Source: Tridacna crocea
Taxonomy: Eukaryota > Mollusca > Bivalvia > Cardiida > Cardiidae
Reading direction: 5' to 3'
DNA: 64,000 bases
Assembly (NCBI GenBank): GCA_943736015.1
Contig: OX031063.1
Coordinates: 42,672,672-42,736,671 of the forward strand
The position numbers and the translations under genes were made by a program. Shown here in pieces: positions 34,108 through 45,718 of this stretch. Within the stretch, counting starts at the first letter, position 1. Each line of letters opens with the position of its first letter. Below the pieces are notes generated by a model. That model saw only the letters and a program-made list of their open reading frames with translations. It searched no databases and had not been told where the DNA came from.

Positions 34108-34551
34108 TTAACCCTTTACCACACAATCCCCGGTTTTTACAACCATGAGGAAGAAGCCTTTTGAAAACATTGTGGGGGGAAAAGGAGAAAATGCTGGTAA
34201 CCACCAGCGTTCCCCCTTTTCCCCCCACAATATTTTCTACTCTTTAAAAGTCAAGTTTTTATTTTTGAGGTGCATTAATTTTTCAAATTGGAAAAGTCTT
34301 AAATTTTGTCATTAGGTAAAGAGTTAACCCATTACCACACAATCCCTACTTTTGACGCCCCTGAGAAAGAAGCCTTTAGAAAACATTGAGGGAAAAGGAG
34401 AAAATGTGGTAACCAGCATTTTCTCCTTTCCCCACAGTGTTTTCTACCCTTCCCAGAGCAAATTTCAATTTTTCACTCAACTTTATTTTGTTGTCTGCAA
34501 ATGCTTTCAATTTGAATTAGTCTAAAAAATTGTCGTGTGGTAAAGAGTTAA
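34108..34551 (+). mobile_element. Two family A MITEs sharing a TTAA
   Basis: 34108-34327 and 34324-34551. In the first, both hairpin arms have gained the same run: GTGGGGGGAAAAGG against CCTTTTCCCCCCAC. The second has a one-base loss in the left arm (AAAATGTGG). Confidence 0.9.
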
Positions 34552-34823
34552 ATCAAGGGCTCATAACTCTGGAATGCTGGATCAAGTGTTGGGTAGTAAA
34601 TTCAAATTACATCTGTCATAAATATGCACACACAATTTTTTGCAATGAATTTTCATACTTCCTCCTTTAGAAGATTTTTTCATTTTTGAACCATATCATG
34701 GTTTTAAACAACCTTGATAAAAGGAGAAACAGATAATATTATACAAGCAAATTTCTCCTTTTGCTATAAAACTTGTTCATGTATCAGCTCTCATCACACC
34801 AAAAACTTTTAGGCTTGTCAAAA
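34552..34823. other. Decayed hairpin relic
   Basis: AAAAGGAGAAACAGATAA and ACAAGCAAATTTCTCCTTTTGC near 34720-34765 look like an old family A or B hairpin. Otherwise unrecognised. Confidence 0.4.
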
Positions 34824-35236
34824 TTAATCCTTTACCACACAATCTCAACCTTTAACGACCCTTTGAGAGAAGCCTTTTGAAAACATTGCGGGAAAAGGAG
34901 AAAATGCCGGTACCCAGCATTTTATCCTTTTCCCACGATATTTTCTTTCCTTCCTAAGAGAAATTTTAAATTTTCAGTCACTTTTATTTTGTCGTCTGCA
35001 AATTCTTTCAATTTAGACCAGTCTAAAATTGTTTTCATTTGGTAAAGAGTTAAAGATAGTTGCATACAACACATCAAATGTGGCTTACATGATGGGAAAT
35101 TCTTTGAAATAGTATATTAATGTTGTAGATAAAGAAGAAAATGCTGGTTACCAGCATCTTGTACTTTTTCCAAAATGTTTTAAAACCCTCCTCTGCAGGG
35201 GCAATTAAAACAAGAGCTTGTTTGGTAACGAGTTAA
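34824..35236. mobile_element. Two family A MITEs sharing a TTAA
   Basis: 34824-35053 (plus) is complete; both arms have small paired changes around GCCGGTACCCAGC. 35050-35236 (minus) lacks its first 30 or so bases and has a worn second arm. Confidence 0.8.
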
Positions 35237-35456
35237 CTCATTACCAAACGACAGTAAATTAGGCTTGTTCAAATGGAAAGTTTTTGCAGGCAACAAAATA
35301 ACAGCGACTGAAAATTTGAAATTTGTTTTGTGAAGGATAGGTAACGAGTTAACTCATTACCAAACGACAGTAAATTAAGCTTGTTCAAATGGAAAGTTTT
35401 TGCAGGCAAAAAAATAACAGCGACTGAAAATTTGAAATTTGTTTTGTGAAGGATAG
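35225..35456 (-). repeat. 116-bp tandem duplication inside family A
   Basis: 35225-35340 and 35341-35456 are almost identical (GTAACGAGTTAACTCATTAC through GTGAAGGATAG), differing at about two or three positions. The unit spans the junction of two neighbouring MITEs, so it duplicates a right tip, a shared TTAA and a left half. Confidence 0.92.
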
Positions 35457-35770
35457 AAATCATTGTGGGAATAGGACAAAATGCTGGTTACCAGCATTTT
35501 TTTCTTTTCCCACAATGTTTTCTATACGATTTTTTCTCAGGGTAGTCAAAAGTAGAACTACTTGGAAATGCGTTAAGTCTTTACTAAACAAACAAATTGT
35601 ATGTAGACTATCCAAATTGAAAGCATTTGCAGACGACAACATAAATTTTGCTCACAAATTGAAAATTATTACAGGATAGATAGAAAATATTTACTCCTCT
35701 TCTATAATTGTTTTCAAAAGCTTTCTTTTTCAGGGTCGTCAAAAGTCGGGATTGTGTGGAAAAGAGTTAG
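35233..35770 (-). mobile_element. Two family A MITEs, one carrying the tandem duplication
   Basis: 35233-35576 is a complete copy with the duplicated left half. 35573-35770 shares the TTAA and has lost the hairpin core (ATTTACTCCTCTTC). The right end of the second is TTAG. Confidence 0.8.
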
Positions 35771-35998
35771 GTGTTAAAATCATGCATAGTTCAAAGGTTA
35801 TTCTCAGAAACTAGAGCAAATTTATTACAGGAGAGATAACCAGTCTAAGGAGAGATGCTGCACTATTAGATAATGTAAATAAATGTCGTGGCCATGAAAT
35901 ATGTCCAGTCTAGACTCTGTCTAGTGTTGCACAACAATGCAACTAAAACTGACCTGTCTCCAGACAATCATACTGAGTTAAACTGTTTTTGCTTGCTG
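35771..35998. other. Spacer, nothing recognised
   Basis: No repeat or ORF supported. Confidence 0.35.
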
Positions 35999-36225
35999 TT
36001 GAACCTTTTGATAACTCTCAAGAAGAAAGCCACTGAAAACCATGTGAGCAAAGGAGAAAATGCTGGTTACCAGCATTTTCTCCTTTGCTCACATGGTTTT
36101 CAGTGGCTTTCTTCTTGAGAGTTATCAAAAGGTTCAACCACATCAAATATATTGAGCTCATTTATACAGTCTTCCAGTGCTTTCAATTTGGAAAGTCTTA
36201 AATAAGTGGTTTGGGAAAGGGTTGA
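35999..36225 (+). mobile_element. Family A MITE whose left arm is a perfect palindrome, TTGA flanks
   Basis: Bases 35999-36137 form a perfect inverted repeat of two 69-base arms around a single base (36068). The sequence departs from other A copies (AAGCCACTGAAAACCATGTG, GAGCAAAGG) and the departures are mirrored exactly in both arms. Right end GGGAAAGGGTTGA. Both flanks read TTGA, so either the target was TTGA or the two ends changed together. Confidence 0.92.
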
Positions 36226-36409
36226 CACAATAGCTGTATTGGACTGATCAACTTTCATGAAGCATGAAAATGAATAATTATTAAAGCTCTGCCTACCTGT
36301 AAGGTACCAGTTTCCTGCTTCAATAACATTAAGATGATTTGGGAACATAAGGTTTTTGCTTCATGGAAAGTTTACAAAATCATGAAATTTACCAGTCAAA
36401 TACAAAGAG

Positions 36410-36638
36410 TTAACCCATTACCACACAATCCCTACTTTTGACGCCCCTGAGAAAGAAGCCTTTTGAAAACACTGAGGGAAAAGGAGAAAATGCTGGTAAC
36501 CAGCATTTTCTCCTTTTCCCACAGTGTTTTCTACCCTTCCCAGAACAAATTTCAAATTTTCAGTCACTTTTATTTTGTTGTCTGCAAATGCTTTCAATTT
36601 GGACCAGTCTAAAATATTGTCGTTTGGTAACGGGTTAA
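36410..36638 (+). mobile_element. Family A TTAA MITE, well preserved
   Basis: TTAACCCATTACCACACAAT to GGTAACGGGTTAA; arms read CACTGAGGG and CCCACAGTG, only partly paired. Confidence 0.9.
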
Positions 36639-36654
36639 ACACCAAAAAACATAA

Positions 36655-36970
36655 TTACCAGTCGAACACAGCTAACGAATATGGCTAACAAATATGGCTA
36701 ACGAATACGGCCAACGTTTTCTACCTTATCAGAGGACTCAACCTCATATTCACTTATTCTGTGTTGTCTTCTGCAGAGGTGTTTGAATTTTGAAGATTGT
36801 AAAATTTGTAGTTTGGGAAAGAAAAACTGTAACTTTACATACCTGATTCTGTCTTTTGTACAGGAACCTGCAACATTAAAAGGAATAAAATCTTTTAGAA
36901 TAAAATCTTTTAAAATAAAATCTTTCAGAATAAAACTCTGCAACAGAAATAAGAATATGACCTGACGTCA
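36655..36970. repeat. Short tandem repeats around a decayed family A right half
   Basis: ATGGCTAACGAAT-like 13-bp repeats at 36670-36712; a worn A right half at about 36713-36830; then AATAAAATCTTTTAG-like 14-15-bp repeats at about 36885-36935, which produce a KSFRIKSFKIKSFRIK-like frame that is not a gene. Confidence 0.7.
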
Positions 36971-37173
36971 AAAATCTGTACTCCAACAAATTGATACAAT
37001 TTGCAGACGACAAAACTTGCTCATATGATGTCATCTATGCCTAAAAAGAAAGAAAACGTTGTGACAAAAGGAAGAAATGCTGGTAACTATCATTTTCTCC
37101 TTTTCCCACAAAGTTCCCACAATGTTTTTAAAAAATCTTCTTCTCCAGGGTCATTAGAATTCTGGATTGTGTG
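36971..37173 (-). mobile_element. Family A MITE, ends eroded
   Basis: ATTTGCAGACGACAAAACTTG, AACGTTGTGACAAAAGGAAG, and a small duplication in the right arm (TTCCCACAAAGTTCCCACAATG). Confidence 0.7.
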
Positions 37174-39315
37174 GTTGTACCTATTTTCTGTTTCTTATTG
37201 TAAGAAAATGCTGATATTGTTCACAGTAAGTTGACAATGGACAGTGGACAAAATGTGCTGGATGTTGTCATATGAATAGTGTTTTGTGTCGCTTTCAGCA
37301 GAAACTTTCAAATATACAAGTCATTGGTGCAACAAAACAAGTATTGACAGCAGCAGCACTGTATCTATATATATCTTGCTAACTTTTCAAAGACATGAGT
37401 ACATAATGTAGACTTTCAAATTTAACTGTCAAACGTTATACATGCCTTTCCAGGCAAAAAATGTATTTTGAAAGTGCATTGTATATGTTTTAGACAATTT
37501 TTACCAACAAGGTAGATAGTTTTTACACTCTAAAGAATAACCCTTCTAGAACTATTGCGAGAAAAAAAGAAAATACCAACAGTTTGTCCAGTTCCCATAG
37601 TGTTTTCCACTTTTCCGAAACTAATTTACTGTGTATAAATGCTTCTACTATGAACAAGTCTTAACATTTTGGGTGTATTCCTTTCGCTACTCTGAACACT
37701 CTGAACAAGTTTTAAGTCAATGGAGCACTGTGCATTGTTCTTCAGAATGGTTGCTAGGTGATACAAGATGGCTGAAAAACAGACCATTCATCATGGCAAA
37801 GTTTGCAAATGTTCTTTTTTACGACATGAATACCATAAATAGGGGCATAGTAGACTTGTCTCTATTCTCTCACTGCAGCTAATCATTTCCTTAACTAACA
37901 CAACTATGACATAGTTCTTGCAACAGCCATCATGCCAATATATGGGTTAGAACAATGTACCGAACATGCTCCATTCAGAACATACTTCTGGAACAGTGTA
38001 TTGTGTTCTGAAATATTCCTTTCGCACATTCCAGAACAGCATTCCAGTACACAGAACATTGTCACAGTATATAAACGATTTGTACCCCAACCGGATATTG
38101 CGAGTAAATTTCAGTGATGTCCACTTTGCATTAGAGACAGCCGAGATAAAACTTGTTGCGTCTTTTATACTGCTGAATGTAAACTATGTGAATCTTTATG
38201 TATAGTTTATGCCACACCTGTATTGTTAATACATAAACTGCTACATAATCATTCTTAGCTTTAAAACATTGAAATTCTCAATACTCATCGCAGGCTACAG
38301 CGTCATTTGCAGTAGACCCGATTTTAAATCAGCTTTTATCATGTTAAGGCTGGCTGAAACACGTTTTCTGAGTTTGAACCGGTGCAATTAATGAATTAGA
38401 AAAGATATTTGCGGCATTGGGCATTTTAAAGTTCGATTTTGAACATAAAAAATAAGAATTAATGCCTCTATGTAAAGTAGGTCAACTGTACGTTTCTTGC
38501 TGGTGATTCGTACCCTTACTTGCGAGTTTACGAAATCTATCTGCACGATGTCTTGGGAGTTTTTCCAAATATTCTGTACGGTTCTCGGGATAACAAATCT
38601 GATGCCTGATGGTATAAATCTGTACATTTTAATCTATAAAATGGAGTAATTCAGATGCCGTTACAGCAAACTGTCAACCACAAGCTTTGGTGATATAATA
38701 AATCATAATTTGGAAATCTATAACGGAAAAACCTCAAGATGAAAATTTCAGAATTTGACTCACAAAGAAAAGAAACAATTTCGTATAAAAAAAAAAAGAC
38801 TTCAAAAGTATTCCAAAAGATTTGAAGCTATGTAACAGGCCTCTGCTACCTAATGATGATACTAAGACAGTGAGTTTCAAGGCTTATGTGTCGCCATTTT
38901 AAAAAAGCCCCATAAAGAAAGACACCAGTGAGGGATGTTCACAAGTTCCTTGAAGAATCTGAATGTTTTATGCAAAATACTGTTTTATAGTGGTTATTCC
39001 TATTCCTCCTATTCCTCATAGAAATGAGTCATCAGTCAATCACTTAAGAAAATATTGTAAGAATTTGAGAAGAAATTACACTCAACGAACAATTTCTTCC
39101 TTTCTCGTAACATTTTCTATTCTTTTTTCAAAATTATACTTTTATTAAGCACATCTGTAAATTTTCCCTAAATACTCCCAAATTGGATGAGTCCAAGATG
39201 CCATATCAGGAAAGGGTAATTCTCTTTTTATCTATTAGCAGATGAATCCCTCTTTTCATCTATTAGCAGATGAATACGAATTGTGAAATTTTATTGCATG
39301 AATCAGTTCTGTTCC
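37174..39315. other. Mostly unrecognised; decayed A copies
   Basis: Worn A copies at about 37520-37680 and 39010-39220. Around 37670-38060 the words TTCCTTTCGC and CTGAACACTCTGAAC / CCAGAACAGCATTCC recur as short direct and inverted matches. A 28-bp tandem pair (CATCTATTAGCAGATGAAT) lies at 39226-39275. No coding exon could be supported. Confidence 0.4.
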
Positions 39316-39856
39316 TTAAAGGTGGGTATATAGGTTTTTCACATCACACAAAATTAAATAATATATATATCACTGAAATTTATATGAAAAAACAATACAA
39401 ATTATCAATAATTAAGAATCATAATATTACAAAAAAATTGGGGGGTATTCCCATTAAAAGGCTACGTTGCCCATTAGGCTATTTTTAGATTTCGCGCCAA
39501 AAAATAAAAAAAGCATTGTGGGAATGTTAATTATAAATAAGTGACTGGCATGTGACTAATGACGCTTAAATTTCATAAGAAACATGTATTTATTTTCCAT
39601 CATGTCTTCTTCGGACGCTATGTTTGAAGCTTCGTCTGTGTATTCCGAGTATGTAAATGAGCAAATTTGAAAAATAGACAGTGTGTCCCGTCGGTGTCGA
39701 CCTGGGCTGTGGTAAATCACTTATTTCTCTTGTTGTCGGATGGTTTTCGACTACTGGGGTTTAATGAAAGAAAATTATACGGCTTTTGGAGTATAACGAT
39801 TTTTTTTTTGTATTTTTGTAAAATTTTTGTCCCAAAATCTGAAGGGCCACCTGTAA
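39316..39856 (+). mobile_element. Family E TTAA-flanked element, second copy
   Basis: TTAAAGGTGGG at the left and GGGCCACCTGTAA at the right, so the right flank has become GTAA. It is the reverse complement relative of 13639-14186. ATG at 39602 opens MSSSDAMFEASSVYSEYVN and stops at 39668-39670. GTCGGTGTCGACCTGGGCTG following it is shared with the other copy. Confidence 0.7.
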
Positions 39857-41504
39857 CTCATGAAAAGGAAGCAGAATAAAACCGAGTCTTTTTATATTAT
39901 GATATTTGGCTGCTTTTCTCTCAAAAACCCAATCTTCAGTGACGGTTTACAGCCACAAGAATAGATGTTCAATGACCTGTCGCAGCTGTTGTATATCTCC
40001 CCGTGTTTCATATTTGATATTGTCTTTTTATTCTGGTCCGCCTTGATCACCGATTTCAACACTAGCTTATGGAAATAAAATACAACTCCATCCATACCCT
40101 GCTGTAATAAAAGAGCTGTGCAGTACACTCTGCATGAACTAAAGATGCAAATAAAAAGTGACACATAGTCCTTGTGACACGTAATCCTTCAACAAAACAT
40201 ACAACGAATGGTGTTCAGAAATGGCACTGATAATGATAAAAGAATAAAATCATTGTTCCACTTTTATAATATAAAATAGCGTATTTCATATGTGGTGGTA
40301 CGAGGATAAGGTTGTACACACGGTGGGTAGACGAGGGGTCGAATGGCTAGGTTAGAGATTATTTAGTGTCGACCGATTACAGTGCTGACAGCACTTTGAT
40401 TTTTTTTAATACAATGGAAGGGTCGTATTATGTTATGGCCACGGTCGGTCACCGTTAGCATTTTTTGTATGTGCCCACAGTTTCCATTGGAATGATTTGA
40501 AACTTACTACAATGAATCTCTATGATGTGTGGTTTTGCATGTGACTTTTCAAATTTGGATCTCTGTAGGGTTCTAGATTTTAACCCATTTCACTAACAAG
40601 CCCCCTTTGAGCGTATATGCACTGCTGTGCGAAGCTCATGTTACTTTTTGGCCAATGAGACAAAGTCGTGTCATTTTGAACGTATACTTAGAAATGATTC
40701 ACATATAACTACAGCTAATATTTTTAACTTGTGATATGTATATTAGATTTTATACAGCATACAAAGTGTCGTGGCAAAGGGTGAAATTGCTTGTAACGAG
40801 GAGTTCCACCTTTTGCCACAAAAATTTCAAAGATTCTTCAGTATAACTGCATTGAAATGACAATGTAAGGAATAAATTGCGAAACAAAGTTTGTATTGAT
40901 CACTCTAGTAACATGCGTAATGGATGCTTCGCTCTTGTATAGGTATAAAGCAATGGAAATCCCAGTGTGGTACTCGCAAGAATTCGTTCAGCCAACTCGC
41001 AAGTAATGTACAGATCATTTACTTGATATTTGCAAGAAGGGTACAGTATCAAACCGTTCACCATGCAGAATTTCCATACATTTTTAGGTAATTTTAACAA
41101 ATTTTGTCGGCATATATTGGCTGTTTTGTGAAGCGCATACATTTAGAAACAAAACTTTACAAATGGGTATCGGATGAAAAGACGGAATTACACATAAATT
41201 GCCTTGTGAAAACAGCATGTATAGTAGTGAGCAAAAGAAGTGAAGACGAGTATTGCATTTTATCAGCAATTACACGGCCAAAAATGGTAAATGATGTGTT
41301 TATTTGAAAGATACATTATTTCATTCAATGATGCAAATGTTTACAAGTTGCATGAAAGTCACAACAACCTGTCGATCTCAATTATTCAGAGGCACCCATC
41401 TGTTTTCACCAATCGAATCATGGAATTTACTCGCAATATCCGGTTTGGGTACAGTTCGTTTATATACTGTGATTGTGCTAGAACAGGCCAAACAGTCAAT
41501 ACCG
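39857..41504. other. Mostly unrecognised; family B relic
   Basis: A decayed family B hairpin lies at about 40765-40830 (GTCGTGGCAAAGGGTGAAAT, CCACCTTTTGCCACAA). Minus-strand frames of 80-90 codons (39892-40164, 40900-41142) have no recognisable features. Confidence 0.4.
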
Positions 41505-41911
41505 AAGTTTACCCTTTACAACATAATCCAAAATTCTACCAACCCTACAAAAGAAAACTTTTGAAAACCTTGTGGGTAAAGGAAAATGTAGTAACCAATA
41601 ATTCCTCATTCTTTCACAATGTTTTCAGGCCCCCCCCCCCCTTTCCAGCCACAATGAATTTGTCATCTGTGAAGGCTTTCATTTAACTCATTACCAAACG
41701 ACAATAATTTAGGCTTGTCCAAATCGAAAGCATTTGCAGACGACAAAATAAAAGTGACTGAAAATTTGAAATTTGTTTTGTGTCAGGTAGAAAACTTTGT
41801 GGGAAAAAGAGAAGAGGCTAGTTACCAGCATTTTCTCCTATTCCCACAATGTTTTCTAAAGGCTTCTTTCTCAGGGTTGTCAAAAGTAAGGATTGTGTGG
41901 TAATGTGTTTA
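41505..41911. mobile_element. Two family A MITEs sharing a TTAA
   Basis: About 41505-41686 (plus, diverged, with a run of 13 or so C at 41630-41642) and 41683-41911 (minus; left arm altered to AAAAAGAGAAGAGGCTAG, right flank TTTA). Confidence 0.8.
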
Positions 41912-42228
41912 GACTACTCCAAAATTTTTCAATCTTGCAAAAAGTTGAAAAAGAATGAAATTTGAAAACAAAGAAACTCTCACTTATATACATGAGAAAA
42001 AAACATATAATTCAAACTTTAATTACATTTTAAACAGAAACCATGATGGGTTGTATTCGTGTGTCAAAGTTGACACCTGCTATGTTAATGGCTGTTTTTA
42101 CTGTAATAATTTGTCAATTAACTTGACATTTCTACGATACCTAACATGTGACCTGTTTAACCTATAATCAAAACCATGTTTTTCCTTGTACTCTGACAAC
42201 AGGGAAAACTTGCTTTCATTGTGGCTTT
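41912..42228. other. No gene recognised
   Basis: A 70-codon plus frame (41955-42167) has no supporting features. Confidence 0.35.
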
Positions 42229-42458
42229 TTAACTCTTTACCAAACAGCAAGATTTTACACTTGTCCAAATTAAAAGCATTTGCAGACAACAAAAATAAAC
42301 CAGACTCAAACATTAAAACATGACTTTAGAATAGAAGAAAACTTTGTGGGAAAAGGAGAAAGTGCTGGTTACCAGCACTTTCTCCTTTTCCCACAATGTT
42401 TTCAGAAGGTTTCTTCCACCGAGTTGTAAAAACCAGGGATTGTTTGGTAAAGGGTTAA
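42229..42458 (-). mobile_element. Family A TTAA MITE, covarying hairpin
   Basis: TTAACTCTTTACCAAACAGC to GGTAAAGGGTTAA. Hairpin is perfect with AAAGTGCTGG paired to CCAGCACTTT, whereas most copies have AAAATGCTGG/CCAGCATTTT. Confidence 0.92.
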
Positions 42459-42708
42459 CCAAACAGATGAGCTGATCTCTGTGTAGCCTGGCATTCAGGC
42501 CCTGCATTTAAGTCATTCTAATAAGCAAGGTACACAACTACAGCAAGGTCACAGAAATGTGTGTTGTTACTTGCCCTTCATCTGAAATACAGTGTTGCTC
42601 AAATGCTGCAATTTTTCTTTTATAGGGTAGAAACCATTGTGGGAAAAGGAGAAAATGCTGGTTTCCAGTATTATCTCCTTTTCTCACAATTTTTCAAAAC
42701 CATCCTTT

Positions 42709-44311
42709 TTAGCTCACCTGAGCACAACGTGCTCAAGGGGAGCTTTTAGGATCACCCGGTGTCCGTCGTGCGTCGTCCGTCGTCAACAATTCTTTAAACA
42801 TCAACTCCTCCTAAACCGTTGGGCGGATTTGGACCAAACTTGGCAGGAATGTTCCTTGGGAGGTCCTCTTTAAAAATTGTTCACAGAATTTGATTCCATC
42901 AAGAACTCTGGTTGCCATGGCAACCAAATGGAATTTTTTTAGCAAATTCTTTAAAGATCTTCTCCTCTGAAACCGCTGGTCGGATTTTGAAATAATTTCA
43001 CAGATATGTTCCTTGGATGACCCTTTTCAAAAATTGTTCGTGAAATTTTGATCCGTCAAAAAATGTGGCTCTGGTGAATGGGGGCTACTTGCACTATACA
43101 GAATTGAAGGAATTCTTTAAAAATCTTCTCCTCTGAAACTGCTGGTCGGATTTTGAAATAATTTCACAGACATGTTCTTTGGGTGTCACCCTTTTCAAAA
43201 AATGTTCGTGAAATTTTGATCCGTCAAAAAATGTGGCTCTGGTGAATGGGGGCTACTTGCACTATACAGAAATGAAGGAATTCTTAAAAAATCTTCTTCT
43301 CTGAAACCGCTGGTCAGATTTTGAAATAATTTCACAGAGTTGCTCCTTGGGTGACCCTTTTCAAAAATTGTTTGCGAAATTTTGATTGGTCAAGAAACAT
43401 GGCCCTGGTGAATGGGGGCTTCTTGCACTATACAGAAATGAAGAAATTCTTAAAAATTCTTCTTCTCTGAAACAGCTGGTTAGATTTTGAAATAATTTCA
43501 CAGAGTTGTTTCTTGGGTGACCCTTTTCAAAAATTGTTTGCGAAATTTTGATCCGTCAAGAAACATGGCTCTGGTGAATGGGGGCTACTTGCACTATACA
43601 GAAATGAAGAAATTCTTAAAAATTCTTCTTCTCTGAAACAGTTGGTTAGATTTTGAAATAATTTCACAGACTTGTTCCTTGGGTGACCCTTTTCAAAAAT
43701 TGTTCGCAAAATTTTGATTGGTCAAGAAACATGGCTCAGGTGAATGGGGACGTGACTTGCACTATACAGAAATGAAGAAATTCTTGAAAATTCTTCTTCT
43801 CTGAAATGGCTGGACAGATTTTGAAATAATTTCACAGAGATGTTCCTTGGGTGATCCTTTTCTAAAATTGTTCGCGAAATTTTGATTGGCCAAGAAACAT
43901 GGCTCTGGTGAATGGGGGCTACTTGCACTATATGGAAATGAAGAAATTCTTGAAAATTCTTCTTCTCTGAAACCCGTAGTCAGATTTTAAAATAATCTGA
44001 CAGAGATGTTCCTTGAGTGACCCTTTTCAAAAGCTGTACATATAATTTTGATCCGTCAAGAAACATGGCTCTTGTGAATGGCTCTTGTGGATGGGGGCTA
44101 CTTGCTCTTATACAGAAAAGAGGAATTCTTAAAAATTCTTCTTTTTGAAACTGATGGTCAGATTTCGAAATGACTTTTACAGGTGACCTTTTGAAAATTG
44201 CTTGGCAAAATTATAAATTTGGTTCGAATGTTTCAATACCTCAAAAAAAAAATAGACTATGGTCATCTCAAAAATTCAGGTGAGCCATCCAGGGCCATCT
44301 TGGCCCTCTTG
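42709..44311 (-). mobile_element. Helitron/Helentron-like tandem-core element, second copy
   Basis: Same ends as 720-2632 in reverse: TTAGCTCACCTGAGCACAAC (hairpin TGAGCACAACGTGCTCA) at the left and AGGGCCATCTTGGCCCTCTTG at the right. A GTGTCCGTCGTGCGTCGTCC stretch follows the hairpin. The core repeats differ from those of the first element (about 166 bp, unrelated sequence). In both elements the host bases on either side are T and T when read from the AGCTCACC end, consistent with the T-T target of Helentrons; no target duplication. No ORF of note. Confidence 0.7.
42905..44200 (-). repeat. Tandem array, about 8 units of 166 bp
   Basis: The GGTGAATG mark recurs at 43080, 43248, 43414, 43580, 43745, 43914 and 44080 (spacing 165-169). 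Units share CTGAAACNGCTGGTCAGATT, TGAAATAATTTCACAGA and GGGTGACCCTTTTCAAAAAT. The right-hand unit has an extra CTCTTGTGAATGG duplication. Divergence is higher than in the 145-bp array. Confidence 0.93.
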
Positions 44312-44353
44312 TTTAAAGTAGTTAAAAGTAAATATTGTGTGGTAAAGAGTTAA

Positions 44354-44733
44354 ACTTACAAAACAATCCTTCATTGTAATGACTCTTGGAAACAAAATTT
44401 TTGAAAAAATTGTGGTAAATGGAGAAAATGCTGGAGATCAGGGCCTAGCTTCACTAAAGAACTCTTTTAACCACTTAGAACAGACTCAGACTTGCATTTA
44501 ATTTAGTAGAAAATAGTGCAGAAAAAGAAGTAAATGCCGGTAACAACCATTTTCTTCTTTTTCCCCATAATGTTTTCAATAGGCTTCTTCCAATGGGTCA
44601 TTGGAGGTTGCAACTATGTGGTAAAGAGCTAAGTCTAAACCATAGTGTCAACTAGCATTTTTCCCCTTTTCCATGATGTTGTCAAAATTTTTCTTTGTCA
44701 GGGTCATTAAAACTCAGCATTGTCTGGTAAAGG
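44354..44733. repeat. Family A fragments
   Basis: A left half (44350-44435), an unrelated 60-bp segment (AGGGCCTAGCTTCACTAAAG), then right halves ending GGTAAAGAGCTAA (about 44631) and GGTAAAGGGTAA (about 44732). Confidence 0.6.
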
Positions 44734-44872
44734 GTAAGTTCTAAGATTCACAAAATACTTGTATCTATATCAGCTCCTGCAATGAATGTAAGGAAGTCAT
44801 AATTATCTTATAATCCAGCTGTGTGCCTGAGATAACAGTGATCCACAAGTACATAATCAGTTTGGAAAATCT

Positions 44873-44901
44873 GATTGATTGATTGATTGATTGATTGATT
44901 A
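44873..44901 (+). repeat. (GATT)n microsatellite
   Basis: About seven GATT units directly before the family A copy. Similar runs occur at 58092-58135 and 61988-62012, where they look like SINE tails. Confidence 0.9.
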
Positions 44902-44909
44902 TAGGGTGT

Positions 44910-45136
44910 CTAACCCATTAGCACACAATCCCTACTTTTGACGCCCCTGAGAAAGAAGCCTGTAAAAAACATTGTGAGAAAAGGAGAAAATGCTGGTAAC
45001 CAGGATTTTCTGCTTTTCTCACAATGTTTTCTACCCTTCACAAAACAAATTTCAAATTTTCAGACGCTTTTATTTTGTCATCTGCAAATGCTTTCAATTT
45101 GGAAAAGCCAAAACTTGTCGTTTGGTAATGAGTTAA
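44910..45136 (+). mobile_element. Family A TTAA MITE
   Basis: CTAACCCATTAGCACACAAT to GGTAATGAGTTAA; both arms read CATTGTGAG/CTCACAATG, a paired change. Confidence 0.9.
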
Positions 45137-45158
45137 CTCTGTACCGTTTGTGTGATGT

Positions 45159-45507
45159 CCGCATCATCTCCCGCTTGATGGCGTTCTATAAATACTCATC
45201 TAATTTGAGCATCCTAGGTACAGAACCGAACCACTTTCTTACGCAACAACAGTTACTTTGAATTTCAAACTAAAATAAATGTTTACTCAATAAAACACTA
45301 CCTGATGCAATTCACTCGGCTATTATTAGCAGTTTAGAGAAATCTGGAGCTAAAAGAGGTCTAATTTCTCCTCAAATGTATTGACAAAAGCTATTTTCAA
45401 CATTGCTACTTTATAGAGCGTAATATTACAGTCTGCCCGCTTTCGGAGCTAGTGATGCATCATATAAGACAGTCGAATCTTTGAAGAATATGACATGCGC
45501 AGACAAC
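45159..45507 (+). repeat. Family G dispersed repeat
   Basis: Second copy of the 11512-11872 repeat, from ATCTCCCGCTTGATGGCG to GACATGCGCAGACAACG. It ends exactly where a SINE head begins. Confidence 0.75.
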
Positions 45508-45718
45508 GGTTGTGTCCATGGTTCTGAGGTAGAGCCTTAGCCTCATAACCATAAAGTCCCTAGTTCGATAACCGTGAGCTGGTTTCAACTTTGGGATTTT
45601 TCATTGGCCACACATTTGGAGCGAGTACTTGCGAAGTTCCCAGTAATCAGAATTCGAGAGAAATTAGTATAGGTAAAAAGAACTTGTTTCTCAGTGTAAA
45701 ATAATTATGTTTAAAAAC
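45508..45718 (+). mobile_element. tRNA-derived SINE
   Basis: TGGTTCTGAGGTAGAGCC (A box), CTCATAA anticodon-like loop, CTAGTTCGATAACC (B box), body TTTGGGATTTTTCATTGGCC and GAATTCGAGAGAAATTAGT, tail AAGAACTTGTTTCTCAGTG TAAAATAATTATG. Same family as 52155-52372. Confidence 0.85.

Larger units (their letters stand above)
42600..44353 (-). mobile_element. Family A MITE split by the second tandem-core element
   Basis: The left part is eroded before about 42620, then CATTGTGGGAAAAGGAG and its partner arm. The right part (44312-44353) ends TGTGGTAAAGAGTTAA. Confidence 0.75.

Noticed and set aside
45508..45600. tRNA gene candidates at SINE heads (45508, 22042, 52372, 24219)
   Set aside because: A and B boxes are present, but the cloverleaf arms are degenerate and each is followed by a SINE body and tail, so they are retroposon heads rather than tRNA genes.
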